Shown piece after piece: positions 42,556-53,529 of a stretch of DNA of 64,000 bases. The notes beneath the pieces were generated by a model. That model was not told where the DNA came from. It saw nothing but the letters and a program-made list of their open reading frames with translations, and made no database searches. Position 1 is the stretch's first letter; each line of letters starts with the position of its first letter. Source of the stretch: Azospira restricta (GTDB taxonomy: Bacteria; Pseudomonadota; Gammaproteobacteria; Burkholderiales; Rhodocyclaceae). The stretch spans positions 2,489,501 to 2,553,500 of the forward strand of contig NZ_CP064781.1 of NCBI RefSeq assembly GCF_016858125.1, read 5' to 3'. The translations under genes were made by a program, and so were the position numbers.

Positions 42556-44536
42556 CATTCGCACTATCGTTGCCGGACGCGGCCTGGCGGTGGGCGACGG
42601 GCCTTACGTCGAGCGTGCCGAGCTGCCCTTCTCGCGGTTCGAGGAAATACTGCGCGGCTGGCTGGCACGGTTGCCGACCTCGGACCGGCGCCGGTCGCTC
42701 GGGTTTCTTCGCCATGCGGCATCGCACGAAGAGCGTTTGCGCTCGATCGACGAGGCGTCCTTGCCCGGCGAACTGCGTCGCGTCGTCTCGGGCATGCGGG
42801 CGTTGGGGTTCGACGATGTCGCGCTGGCCGAGGCGTTCGCGGTGGTACGCGAAGCTTCCCGTCGGGTACTCGGCATGCGGCATCACGATGTGCAGATGCT
42901 CGCCAGCCGCACCCTGCTCAACGGGCGGATTGCCGAAATGGCGACGGGGGAGGGCAAGACATTGGCGGCGACGCTGGCGGTCTGCACGGCGGCTGCGAGC
43001 GGGGCGGCGGTGCACGTCGTGACGGTCAACGATTATCTGGCCGAGCGCGATGCCGAGGTGAACACGCCGCTGTATCAGTTCTTCGGCCTTTCGGTGGGTA
43101 TCGTGCTGGAGGACATGGCGCTCGATGAACGGCGGCGTCAGTATGCTTGTGACGTGGTCTATGTGTCGAACAAGGAACTGACGTTCGATTATCTCAAGGA
43201 CCGCATCGCGTTGGGCGGCCGGCTCGATGCGCATGAAAAACTGCGCCGCCTGCATTCGCCTTCGTCACCTTCGCCGGCGGTCCTGCGCGGATTGCACGTG
43301 GCGATCGTCGACGAAGCGGACAGCGTGTTGATCGACGAAGCGCGGACGCCGCTGATCATCTCCGAAACCTTGCCGGATGACCTCGATCCCGCCGTCTATG
43401 ACCAGGCGATCGCACTGGCGCGCGTCCTGGAAGAGACGCGCCATTACGTTGTCACCAAGGATCGCGATGCCTGGCTGACGCCGGCAGGGTTGGAAGCGGT
43501 GGCAGGTGCGGCCAAGGAGCTCGGCGGCATCTGGAATGCAACGCTGTGGCAGCGGGAACTGGCGCAGAAGGCGCTTTCGGCGGTCCATCTGTTCCGCCGT
43601 GACGAGCACTACATCGTCGCCGACAACAAAGTGCAGATCGTCGACGAATTCACCGGCCGCGCGATGCCCGACCGCACCTGGGAGCGCGGGCTGCACCAGA
43701 TGATCGAGGCGAAGGAGGGGACCGAGATCACCGGACAGCGGCGGACGTTGTCGCAGATCACTTACCAGCGCTTCTTCGGCAAGTACCTGTTGCTGGCGGG
43801 AATGACCGGGACTGCGAAGGAAATCGAACCCGAGCTCAAGCGGGTATACGACCTTTCCGTTGTTCGGATTCCGACCAACAAGCCATGCCGGCGCATCCGC
43901 TTGCCCGATCGGGTGTTCGCGACAGGGCAGGAGCGATGGGACGAGGTGGTGCGGCGTGCCTGCGAGGTCGCGGGGGACGGTCGCTCGGTGCTGGTCGGGA
44001 CGCGCTCTGTGGATGCCTCGGAAACGCTGGCTCGCCTGCTGGAACAAAAAGGTGTTCCGCATGCCGTCCTGAATGCCCGGCAGGACCAGGCAGAAGCGGA
44101 GACCGTTGCCGAGGCCGGGAAACCGGGACGAATCACGGTCGCAACCAACATGGCCGGCCGCGGCACGGACATCAAGCTGATCGACGAGGTGGAAGCCAAG
44201 GGCGGGCTACATGTAATCCTGACCGAATTCCACGAAAGCGCCCGTGTCGACCGGCAACTGTTCGGCCGAGCCGCGAGACAGGGCGACCCGGGAACGGTGG
44301 AGGCCATCGTCTGCATCCAGGACGAACTCTTCCGGCGTTATGCAAGACATGCTTCCGCCGCCTTTGTGCGCCTACCGGAGCGATTCTCGCGACTCAGACC
44401 GAAGCTCTTCCGCATGCTGGTTTGGTATGCGCAATGGAGGGCGGAATCGTACAACCGGAAAATCCGCCTCGACACAATCGCGCGTGACCGGAAGTGGCTG
44501 CATGCGCTTGGATTTGTGGGCGCTTCGCACAAATAA
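42548..44536 (+). CDS. SecA-like ATPase, short form
   Basis: A 662-residue product. Visible SecA motifs: RHHDVQML before Walker A (ATGEGKT, 132-138), VNDYLAERDAE, VDEADSVLIDEARTPLIIS (Walker B), a reduced preprotein-binding insert, HYIVADNKVQIVDEFTGR, AGMTGTA, TNMAGRGTDI and the arginine-finger region FGRAARQGDPG. It ends about 85 residues after that motif, so most of the helical scaffold, the two-helix finger and the zinc-binding tail of housekeeping SecA (about 900 residues) are missing. The GTG start overlaps the end of the M50/HlyD gene by eight bases. It is an accessory paralogue of unknown substrate. As the only ATPase in the run it is the natural candidate to energise export of the giant protein; this is inferred. 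Confidence 0.85.
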   Translation: MSDIRTIVAGRGLAVGDGPYVERAELPFSRFEEILRGWLARLPTSDRRRSLGFLRHAASHEERLRSIDEASLPGELRRVVSGMRALGFDDVALAEAFAVVREASRRVLGMRHHDVQMLASRTLLNGRIAEMATGEGKTLAATLAVCTAAASGAAVHVVTVNDYLAERDAEVNTPLYQFFGLSVGIVLEDMALDERRRQYACDVVYVSNKELTFDYLKDRIALGGRLDAHEKLRRLHSPSSPSPAVLRGLHVAIVDEADSVLIDEARTPLIISETLPDDLDPAVYDQAIALARVLEETRHYVVTKDRDAWLTPAGLEAVAGAAKELGGIWNATLWQRELAQKALSAVHLFRRDEHYIVADNKVQIVDEFTGRAMPDRTWERGLHQMIEAKEGTEITGQRRTLSQITYQRFFGKYLLLAGMTGTAKEIEPELKRVYDLSVVRIPTNKPCRRIRLPDRVFATGQERWDEVVRRACEVAGDGRSVLVGTRSVDASETLARLLEQKGVPHAVLNARQDQAEAETVAEAGKPGRITVATNMAGRGTDIKLIDEVEAKGGLHVILTEFHESARVDRQLFGRAARQGDPGTVEAIVCIQDELFRRYARHASAAFVRLPERFSRLRPKLFRMLVWYAQWRAESYNRKIRLDTIARDRKWLHALGFVGASHK

Positions 44537-44870
44537 GCGGCACCGATGGGGAGAATACGGCCAACGAAGTTGTGCCATCTTGTCATATTGCAGCGTTTAG
44601 GTCGAGTAGGAACCTCAGAGCGATAATCGCCAAACGGCGAAGGGGACGGGGGCCGCACTTCTGCTCGTCGGCCGAAGTTGCCGTCACCAAGCGTAGTTTG
44701 ATAAGTCAGCGTTGCAATGCAAAGTGGCAGCTACCTACCTAGCAAACCCGGGGCGATTCATTGCGCTCGCGGGGAGTTTCTATTGTTGATCGCGTGAAAT
44801 ATTGTAATGAGTTTAATCTGGGTGGCATTATTTGAACCTTGGATGCCAGAACGAAAATTAGGAAAGCGCG
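44537..44870. other. AT-richer intergenic segment
   Basis: No plausible gene. Composition changes here from GC-rich to clearly AT-richer, marking entry into the segment that carries the nitrilase-STAND gene. It contains the left copy of a 16-base direct repeat (44710-44725). No Rho-independent terminator follows the SecA-like gene. I saw no promoter with well-spaced boxes, although the last 90 bases are AT-rich. Confidence 0.5.
44710..44725. repeat. 16-bp direct repeat, left copy
   Basis: CGTTGCAATGCAAAGT recurs with one mismatch at 48437-48452, so the two copies bracket the nitrilase-STAND gene. A pair this similar can occur by chance in a 64-kb window, so only the position makes it notable. 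Confidence 0.35.
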
Positions 44871-47800
44871 ATGATCCGAGTTGCCTTGGTACAGTTCAAC
44901 TATTTACCTGCTTACTTCTCGCCTGAATCTGACCACCTCTCCATTGAAGGGTTCACTTCGCACTTGAATGTCGACCTTTCCCGCTGTCTAAATGCAGCTA
45001 GCCTTCGGGAACTGCGGCAGCATTCACGGGAAACGAGCGAAGGATTCCTTCGCCAGAAGCTTGAGCACATAGTTCGCGCCGCTCATGCTGCCCGCGCCAA
45101 TCTTGTCGTTTTTCCCGAATACTCTATACCGATTTCGGTATTGCCAATTTGCCAGTCTCTTTCGAAGGAACTGAGCTGCACGATCGTTGCGGGATCTCAC
45201 CGAGTGCCCGTTGAGCGGGAAAAGGAGTATGCATCGCTAGGTTTTGCCGAAAGTCCGGTCCCAGGCACCGCAGTTGCCCCTGTTTTTCGTCCAAATGGGA
45301 AACCGATCTTCTTCTACAAGAAGACGCCATCAAAGTGGGAACCCGATTTGGAATTCGTTTCCACAAATTCGCAGCCGGAGCCATTTGTTGAAGGCGAAAC
45401 GGAATGTGTATCACTGCTTCTCTGCATTGACGCTCTTCATGCATCAAACTTGGGAGAAGAATTCAGAGGGGCAAAAAAACCTCGGCTGCTGATTTGTCCA
45501 TCGTTGTCACCTAGCACTACTCCTTTTGAAGTCGCTGGCGCCTTTCTTGCCACGAATGATTGCCTGTTGGCATACGCAAATGATTCTGTGGGCGGCCAAA
45601 CATCCGTATATGCGTCTCAGGGAATCATTGAAAAGTGGGTTCAGCCTCTTTTTCCGTGCAGGGCGATACCGGAGGGGGATGAAGCAATTCTGCGAGCAGA
45701 TTTAGATTTGACGCAGATTGTGCCTTCAAGGGGCTCGGTATACGCGATTCCAAAAAGCATTGCCCCTTGGGCTATACCGATAGTCCATTCGGAACAGGGA
45801 GCAGCAAAGCTTCATGAGTCGCTAGTTAAACTGTGCGACCGATATCTTGGGGAGCGGAAGCTCTCAAAAGTTGCAGAATCGATTAACAACTTCCTTGCTG
45901 TTCACGGAGCCGGCCTGGAGCAAGCGGTCTACGAAAGGTTGCGGTCCGTAAGGGACATCGCACAGGGAGCCGGCGACCTAAACAGGGAGAAGGTTCTCGA
46001 CTCGCTACGAATCTGCTTTGTCCCACCCGATGTTCCATCTCTGCAACAATTTGAGGCTGATACTCTCGCTTCGTTGCAGCGTCGTCTTCGTGACGCAATC
46101 CTCGAAGCGGGCAGTGACGCGACCGAAATTGGCAGGGCTATCAGCGCGATCAAGTTACGTTGCACCAAACTGCCTGCAGCGGCGGGCTGCCAAGATCAAG
46201 AAAGCCTCGAGGCTCCATCGAGGTTGGACCGTGGCGTTGAGTGGTCAATCGCAAGATTTCAAAATCGTGGTGGCGACCTCGACCGATTTAGGCAACTCGT
46301 ACTAAATGATGAAATAGGCATTATTTTCATCGCGGGTCCAAGTGGGATTGGAAAAACGGATTTCGTGCGTGCAGCATTATCGAAATTGTTTCCTGGGCAC
46401 GGGGAATTGCCGATAAGTGTTTATTCTGGCATGTCGGCATCTCAATTATTGGCGGAAGTCGCGGTGTCATTGGGTCGTCCGTACGATGTCGACGCCCTTG
46501 ATGCGATGGCCGAAGATGCGCTCGCAATTCCGGTGAAAGAAGTTGCGCATGTGTTCCAGAATAGGAAAGATCAATTTCTCGTCCTAGATGATCTCGCTCT
46601 CGTTTTCAGAAAAAACGCGTCACGCAAAGACGCCGAGATTCTGAAAGCTTTTCTCAGCGCCTTCGGCACACGGTGTGCTAAACGTGCCGCAAAAGTCATA
46701 ATTTGTTGGAGTGGCTTCTTGCCGGAATTCGTAAGGTCAACACCGTACTCTGCAACAATCAATCTCAAAGTCTTGGAAGATGAATACGTTCGGCGGATAG
46801 TGGAACGACAAATACAGTTGGTGAAAGATCAGTTTCACGCCGATGCTGAGCTAACCGTGGATCACAAAGTAGTGTCGTTGCTGTCAGGGCACCCTCTGTC
46901 GGCTGTAACACTTGTCGAATGTGCGCGTGAAAAGCGCGACCCAGCGTTCCTTACGTCACCGGTTAAAGCCCGAGAATCAATTGCGAAGGGATTGCTGCCG
47001 GATTTCGCTTCGAATCCGGAAGAAAAGCGTCAATTGGCAATGCTGTCATGCATTCGGCGACCTATTTCGCTTTCGGTGCTTCGCGACCTAGACGCGGAAG
47101 GTGAGAGACTTGCTGACTTTGCTGCTGCGTTCGCCGAGCGAGCCGCAGTTCTGCTCCCTGAACGTGACGGAGTCAAGTTACATGAAGCAATCCGAGAGGA
47201 GTTTTTGGTCGAACTGGAGAAAGATCCAACAGAAAAACGCCGGGTCCATGCATATCTTGCCCGCCTTTATAAGTCAATGCTACCAAACAAATACGTCAAA
47301 GGTCGGGGGGCTCTAATCGCTCGGGCCGAGTATGTCCATCACTTGGTAGCTGGAGGGGCGCTTGAAAAAACAACTCAGGAAGCAAGACGGCTCATAACAC
47401 AGATAAAGCGGTCGGCCAGAGAAGTTTACGCCGAAGAACGGAATTACGTCGTCGCCCTAGATGCTTTAAATGTTGCAGCATCCATCTCCACGAAGGACGA
47501 GGAAATTCAAGAGGCGCTGGGTCGCTGCAACGCACGCCTGCAAAGATGGGACGACAGCGATGCAGCCTTTCTTTCGGCCATCGATATAGGACGCGCGAAG
47601 AAGAAACCGGTGGCGTGGATACTGAAAAATTGGGGGCACATACGCGCTCGGTTTAGTTACTACGATCGAGCTGAAGAACTGTTTGCGGAGGCGGAACAAG
47701 AAGCGGGGGGAGATAAAGACGCGTCGATCCTTGGAGCGCGTGCCTATATGAACTGGAAGCGCGGCGAACTGGCTGACGCGGAAAAGGGGTTTTGCGCCGC

Positions 47801-47972
47801 ACTGGATCGAGATCCGTGGCACGAGTACTCGATCGTATACTTTGGAAAGCTTCTACGTTACTTGGGAAAAACTCAGGAAGCGGCGGACCTAGATCGCAAG
47901 TATCAGCAGTTGAAGGAGTCCAACATGAGGCGCCCCGATGCGCTGAGAGACGACTTTTTTGATAACGAATAA
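44871..47972 (+). CDS. Nitrilase-like/STAND NTPase/TPR protein, putative immune sensor
   Basis: A 1,033-residue product; ATG follows AGGAAAG (44860-44866). Residues 1-300 are a carbon-nitrogen hydrolase (nitrilase-type) domain with the full triad in its usual contexts: Glu83 in VVFPEYS, Lys150/151 in FFYKK and Cys185 in LLLCIDAL. Residues about 450-720 are a STAND-type P-loop NTPase: Walker A GPSGIGKT (489-496), Walker B FLVLDDLALVF (Asp573-Asp574) and a downstream winged-helix-like region. Residues about 850-1020 are helical TPR-like repeats ending in a charged tail. An N-terminal enzyme, central STAND and C-terminal repeats is the layout of NLR-like antiphage sensors (for example Avs). A nitrilase-type effector is not one I can name from characterised systems. 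Codon use and composition are AT-richer than the neighbours, and it stands alone beside a tRNA scar. Defence function is inferred. Confidence 0.8.
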   Translation: MIRVALVQFNYLPAYFSPESDHLSIEGFTSHLNVDLSRCLNAASLRELRQHSRETSEGFLRQKLEHIVRAAHAARANLVVFPEYSIPISVLPICQSLSKELSCTIVAGSHRVPVEREKEYASLGFAESPVPGTAVAPVFRPNGKPIFFYKKTPSKWEPDLEFVSTNSQPEPFVEGETECVSLLLCIDALHASNLGEEFRGAKKPRLLICPSLSPSTTPFEVAGAFLATNDCLLAYANDSVGGQTSVYASQGIIEKWVQPLFPCRAIPEGDEAILRADLDLTQIVPSRGSVYAIPKSIAPWAIPIVHSEQGAAKLHESLVKLCDRYLGERKLSKVAESINNFLAVHGAGLEQAVYERLRSVRDIAQGAGDLNREKVLDSLRICFVPPDVPSLQQFEADTLASLQRRLRDAILEAGSDATEIGRAISAIKLRCTKLPAAAGCQDQESLEAPSRLDRGVEWSIARFQNRGGDLDRFRQLVLNDEIGIIFIAGPSGIGKTDFVRAALSKLFPGHGELPISVYSGMSASQLLAEVAVSLGRPYDVDALDAMAEDALAIPVKEVAHVFQNRKDQFLVLDDLALVFRKNASRKDAEILKAFLSAFGTRCAKRAAKVIICWSGFLPEFVRSTPYSATINLKVLEDEYVRRIVERQIQLVKDQFHADAELTVDHKVVSLLSGHPLSAVTLVECAREKRDPAFLTSPVKARESIAKGLLPDFASNPEEKRQLAMLSCIRRPISLSVLRDLDAEGERLADFAAAFAERAAVLLPERDGVKLHEAIREEFLVELEKDPTEKRRVHAYLARLYKSMLPNKYVKGRGALIARAEYVHHLVAGGALEKTTQEARRLITQIKRSAREVYAEERNYVVALDALNVAASISTKDEEIQEALGRCNARLQRWDDSDAAFLSAIDIGRAKKKPVAWILKNWGHIRARFSYYDRAEELFAEAEQEAGGDKDASILGARAYMNWKRGELADAEKGFCAALDRDPWHEYSIVYFGKLLRYLGKTQEAADLDRKYQQLKESNMRRPDALRDDFFDNE

Positions 47973-48480
47973 CGTTGGATTTCCTACAACCATTTGGGTT
48001 TTGAATGTCTTGTAGTGAATGCAGGTACGAGGAAAGTGCCCTTGTTCACGCTAGAAGCAAACCCTTTTGCGAAATCCGAAACGCCGTCTGTTACTGCGAG
48101 CAGGTTCCATAACGGCGATTTCCTAGCCTTAAACTCAAATAGCAGCCGTTTTCCCTCAGAACCAACGACGGGCAGATTTGGGTTGATGGTTCGCGAGCGC
48201 CGAGCCGGAAAAGAGACCTTCGACCCAGTCTTTCCTCGATGTCTGCTGACCGTTTGATACCAGCCGTTCGATCGACATGCGCCATCCGACCGCTTTGGCC
48301 GAATTGCAGCCCGCCAGTCAGAATGTACGGCTCGTCTTCGCGCTTGGATCCTGCATTCAAGGCCAGAAAAAGCTGCGTGAGTTTTGCGTGACTTTATTGA
48401 GCTTCTTGGTGCTTGCATCGTGCAATTGGCAACGGGCGTCGCAATGCAAAGTTAATAAAAACAATACGTTAAAAAAACAT
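47973..48480. other. AT-richer non-coding or degenerate segment
   Basis: No recognisable gene in 508 bases. Short frames on both strands (for example 47994-48257 plus) lack protein-like composition. It holds the right copy of the 16-base repeat and becomes very AT-rich (TTAATAAAAACAATACG) just before the tRNA fragment. Confidence 0.5.
48437..48452. repeat. 16-bp direct repeat, right copy
   Basis: CGTCGCAATGCAAAGT matches the copy at 44710-44725 at 15 of 16 positions and lies 29 bases before the tRNA-His fragment. Confidence 0.35.
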
Positions 48481-48531
48481 CCCGGATTGTGATTCCAGGT
48501 GTCACCGGTTCGGTCCCGGTATGTCGCCCCA
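48481..48531 (+). tRNA. tRNA-His 3' fragment (probable attachment-site scar)
   Basis: The sequence runs from the 5' side of the anticodon stem through ATTGTGATT (anticodon GTG), a variable region, a T-arm (ACCGG-TTCGGTC-CCGGT) and an acceptor 3' strand, ending in C73 plus encoded CCA; C73 is a tRNA-His hallmark. The 5' acceptor strand and D-arm are absent; AT-rich sequence lies there instead. The anticodon stem has a C-A mismatch (CCGGA against TCCAG), and the T-loop has G where the conserved A58 is expected. It therefore cannot make a functional tRNA. Such 3' fragments arise when an integrative element recombines at the anticodon region, leaving the intact tRNA at its other end, here outside the window. 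Confidence 0.85.
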
Positions 48532-48535
48532 CCCC

Positions 48536-48575
48536 AAAAGCCCTGCAAACCCGGTGTTTGCAGGGCTTTTTCTTT
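48536..48575 (+). terminator. Strong Rho-independent terminator after the tRNA-His fragment
   Basis: AAAAGCCCTGCAAAC (48536-48550) and GTTTGCAGGGCTTTT (48556-48570) form a perfect stem around CCGGT, followed by TCTTT. It is presumably the original terminator of the chromosomal tRNA-His gene. Confidence 0.92.
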
Positions 48576-48686
48576 GTCCCGCGCGGGCGCGTCAAATCCG
48601 CCGCCGGTGCTGGCCGCGTGCGCGGCCTCAGGCAGTGCGACCGCGCAGGGCAGCGACCTGGCGCGTCGCCGGTGCCGGCGCGGCGC

Positions 48687-49046
48687 TCAGTCCGCGATGG
48701 CGACGATCTCGCGGCGCATCCGGCGCTGCGCTTCGCGGAATTGGCGCAGCTTGGCGTCGAGTTCGCGGCGGTCCCGCTTCTTCCACGCGCTGGCGGCGTC
48801 GTTCAGCGCCTGGCGGCATTCCCGGCAACGGGAGAACAGCTCCTCGCTTCGCTCGCGGGTGAGAAAGCCCAGCTCGACGATCCGCCGCTCCGACCCGGTC
48901 AGCGCCGCCGCACAGCCGTTGCCGTTTTTCCCTTGCAGGACGCCGGCGACGAAGGCGAGGCTCTTGCTCATGCACCCGGTCAGTAGCGTCTGGGCTACCG
49001 CATGCCTGGCGACATGGCCGAAGTGGTTTTCGAGATTGTCCGACAT
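48687..49046 (-). CDS. Small conserved-looking protein of unknown function
   Basis: A 119-residue product from the ATG at 49046. A longer frame upstream is rejected because it would run antisense-like through cheZ with low-complexity sequence. The N-terminal half is mixed (HFGHVARHAVAQTLLTGCM). The C-terminal half is strongly helical and charged, with a C-R-E-C pair (SRCRECRQAL) and a predicted coiled coil rich in Arg, Lys and Glu. No family was recognised. It is on the same strand as cheY-cheZ but separated from them by a terminator, so probably expressed on its own. Confidence 0.6.
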   Translation of the reverse strand: MSDNLENHFGHVARHAVAQTLLTGCMSKSLAFVAGVLQGKNGNGCAAALTGSERRIVELGFLTRERSEELFSRCRECRQALNDAASAWKKRDRRELDAKLRQFREAQRRMRREIVAIAD

Positions 49047-49140
49047 CGTTTCCGTTCCCCCGTGGGCCAAATGTTTCGGTAGCCAGCCCCCAGCAATCGC
49101 TGTGCCGGGGAGGGACGCGCCGACGTGCGGGCGGCGGCGA

Positions 49141-49180
49141 TAAAGCAAAACGGCAAGCGAGAGCTTCGCTTGCCGTTCCG
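49141..49180 (-). terminator. Rho-independent terminator of the cheY-cheZ unit
   Basis: AACGGCAAGCGA (49149-49160) and TCGCTTGCCGTT (49166-49177) form a 12-bp stem with a 5-base loop. Read on the minus strand it is followed by TTTTGCTTTA. It lies about 30 bases beyond the cheZ stop codon. Confidence 0.85.
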
Positions 49181-49210
49181 GAAATGGGGCGGCGGCCGCG
49201 GCCGCCGGCG

Positions 49211-49810
49211 TCAGGGCATCAGGTCGTTGAGCAGGCCGTCGATCTCGCTCTGCGACAGGCGCTTCTCTTCGGTTGGGCCGCCGCCCTCGACGACGATGAT
49301 GGCGCCGACCAGCGCTTTCATCGCCTTGCGCAGCGACTGGCCGGCGAGGTCCTGGAATTCCTGGGCGACGATGATGTTGGTGAGGTGGCCGCTGACCAGC
49401 TTGAGGTTGGCCTCGATCTCCTGGCGGTTCCAGTTCTTCGACAGCGAGTCGAGGGTGCCGCCGACCAGCTGCTTCGCCAGTTCGGCTTCGCCGAGCGACT
49501 TGTTGGCGGCGTCGGCGGTCATCCGTTCGACGTTGCCGAGGATCGACGAAACCGCCTTCGGGTTGTGTGACGCCTTCTTGTTGAGCCCCTTCGCCGCCTG
49601 TTTCAACTCGCGGGCGAGACCTTTCAGCTCGTCGAGGACGTGGCTGCTGTCGCCGCGCTTGGCCGCGACGGCCGGCTTGCGGGCGGGCTTCTTCGGCGCT
49701 GCGATTTTCGGCGTGGCTACGGCTTTCTTCGCCGGCATCTTGCTCGTTACGGCTTTCGCGGTCGGCCGCTTGGCCGTTGCCTTGGATTTGCCGCTGCTCT
49801 TCGTTGCCAT
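49211..49810 (-). CDS. cheZ: Chemotaxis protein phosphatase CheZ
   Basis: A 199-residue product that dephosphorylates phospho-CheY. It has the catalytic motif VAQEFQDLAGQSLRK (Asp154 and Gln158 match the catalytic Asp and Gln of the CheZ family) inside a long helical hairpin, and a C-terminal SEIDGLLNDL peptide resembling the CheY-binding tail. The first 52 residues are an unusual Lys/Ala/Pro-rich, histone-like extension (AKKAVATPKIAAPKKPARKP) not typical of CheZ. The gene starts immediately after the cheY stop codon with no gap, so the two are co-translated. A terminator follows. Confidence 0.9.
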   Translation of the reverse strand: MATKSSGKSKATAKRPTAKAVTSKMPAKKAVATPKIAAPKKPARKPAVAAKRGDSSHVLDELKGLARELKQAAKGLNKKASHNPKAVSSILGNVERMTADAANKSLGEAELAKQLVGGTLDSLSKNWNRQEIEANLKLVSGHLTNIIVAQEFQDLAGQSLRKAMKALVGAIIVVEGGGPTEEKRLSQSEIDGLLNDLMP

Positions 49811-50203
49811 TCAAACCCCCATTTTTTCGAAGATCTTGTTCAGTTTTTCGGCAAGCGTCGCGCTGGTGAAGGGCTTCACGATGTAGCCGGAGGCGCCGGC
49901 CTGAGCGGCGGCGATGATGTTCTCCTTCTTCGCCTCGGCGGTGATCATCAGCACCGGCAGATGCTTCAGCGCCGCGTCGGCGCGGATCGACTGCAGCAGC
50001 GTCAGGCCGTCCATGTTCGGCATGTTCCAGTCGGTGACGACGAAATCGATGCCGCCGGACTTGAGGCGGGAGAGGGCGATGGCGCCGTCCTCCGCTTCTT
50101 CGACGTTGTTGAAGCCGAGTTCCTTGAGCAGGTTGCGCACGATGCGACGCATGGTGGAGAAGTCGTCCACCACCAGGAATTTGAAATTGGTTTTGTCACC
50201 CAT
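49811..50203 (-). CDS. cheY: Chemotaxis response regulator CheY
   Basis: A 130-residue single receiver domain. It shows the acidic pair Asp13-Asp14, the phospho-acceptor Asp58 ([12 protein letters not shown]), Thr88 and Lys110 (IVKPF). It carries the signal from the chemotaxis kinase to the flagellar motor and is switched off by CheZ encoded just downstream. No kinase, receptor or other che gene is adjacent, so this pair is separated from the main chemotaxis cluster. Confidence 0.95.
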   Translation of the reverse strand: MGDKTNFKFLVVDDFSTMRRIVRNLLKELGFNNVEEAEDGAIALSRLKSGGIDFVVTDWNMPNMDGLTLLQSIRADAALKHLPVLMITAEAKKENIIAAAQAGASGYIVKPFTSATLAEKLNKIFEKMGV

Positions 50204-50290
50204 GAAATGGCCGATCCGTGGTGAGAAGTTCGAAGGCTATCACAATTCGGTGCGCCGCCGCCCGCGCGAATGTCATCGGGCGGCGCCTGC

Positions 50291-53496
<3,206 letters not shown>

Positions 53497-53529
53497 CGCA
53501 GTCCTTTCTTCTTCTCCGCCGGAGGGGGG

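Noticed and set aside
47994-48418. Small genes after the nitrilase-STAND gene on either strand
   Set aside because: No ribosome binding site, no recognisable motifs and overlapping frames on both strands with random-like composition.
44537-48570. Integrase, transposase or insertion sequence in the AT-richer segment
   Set aside because: No frame shows integrase or transposase motifs. The mobile-element inference rests only on the tRNA scar and composition.
48687-49814. 375-codon minus frame as one long gene
   Set aside because: Upstream of 49046 it overlaps cheZ in another frame with Arg/Gly-rich filler; the 119-codon version is preferred.
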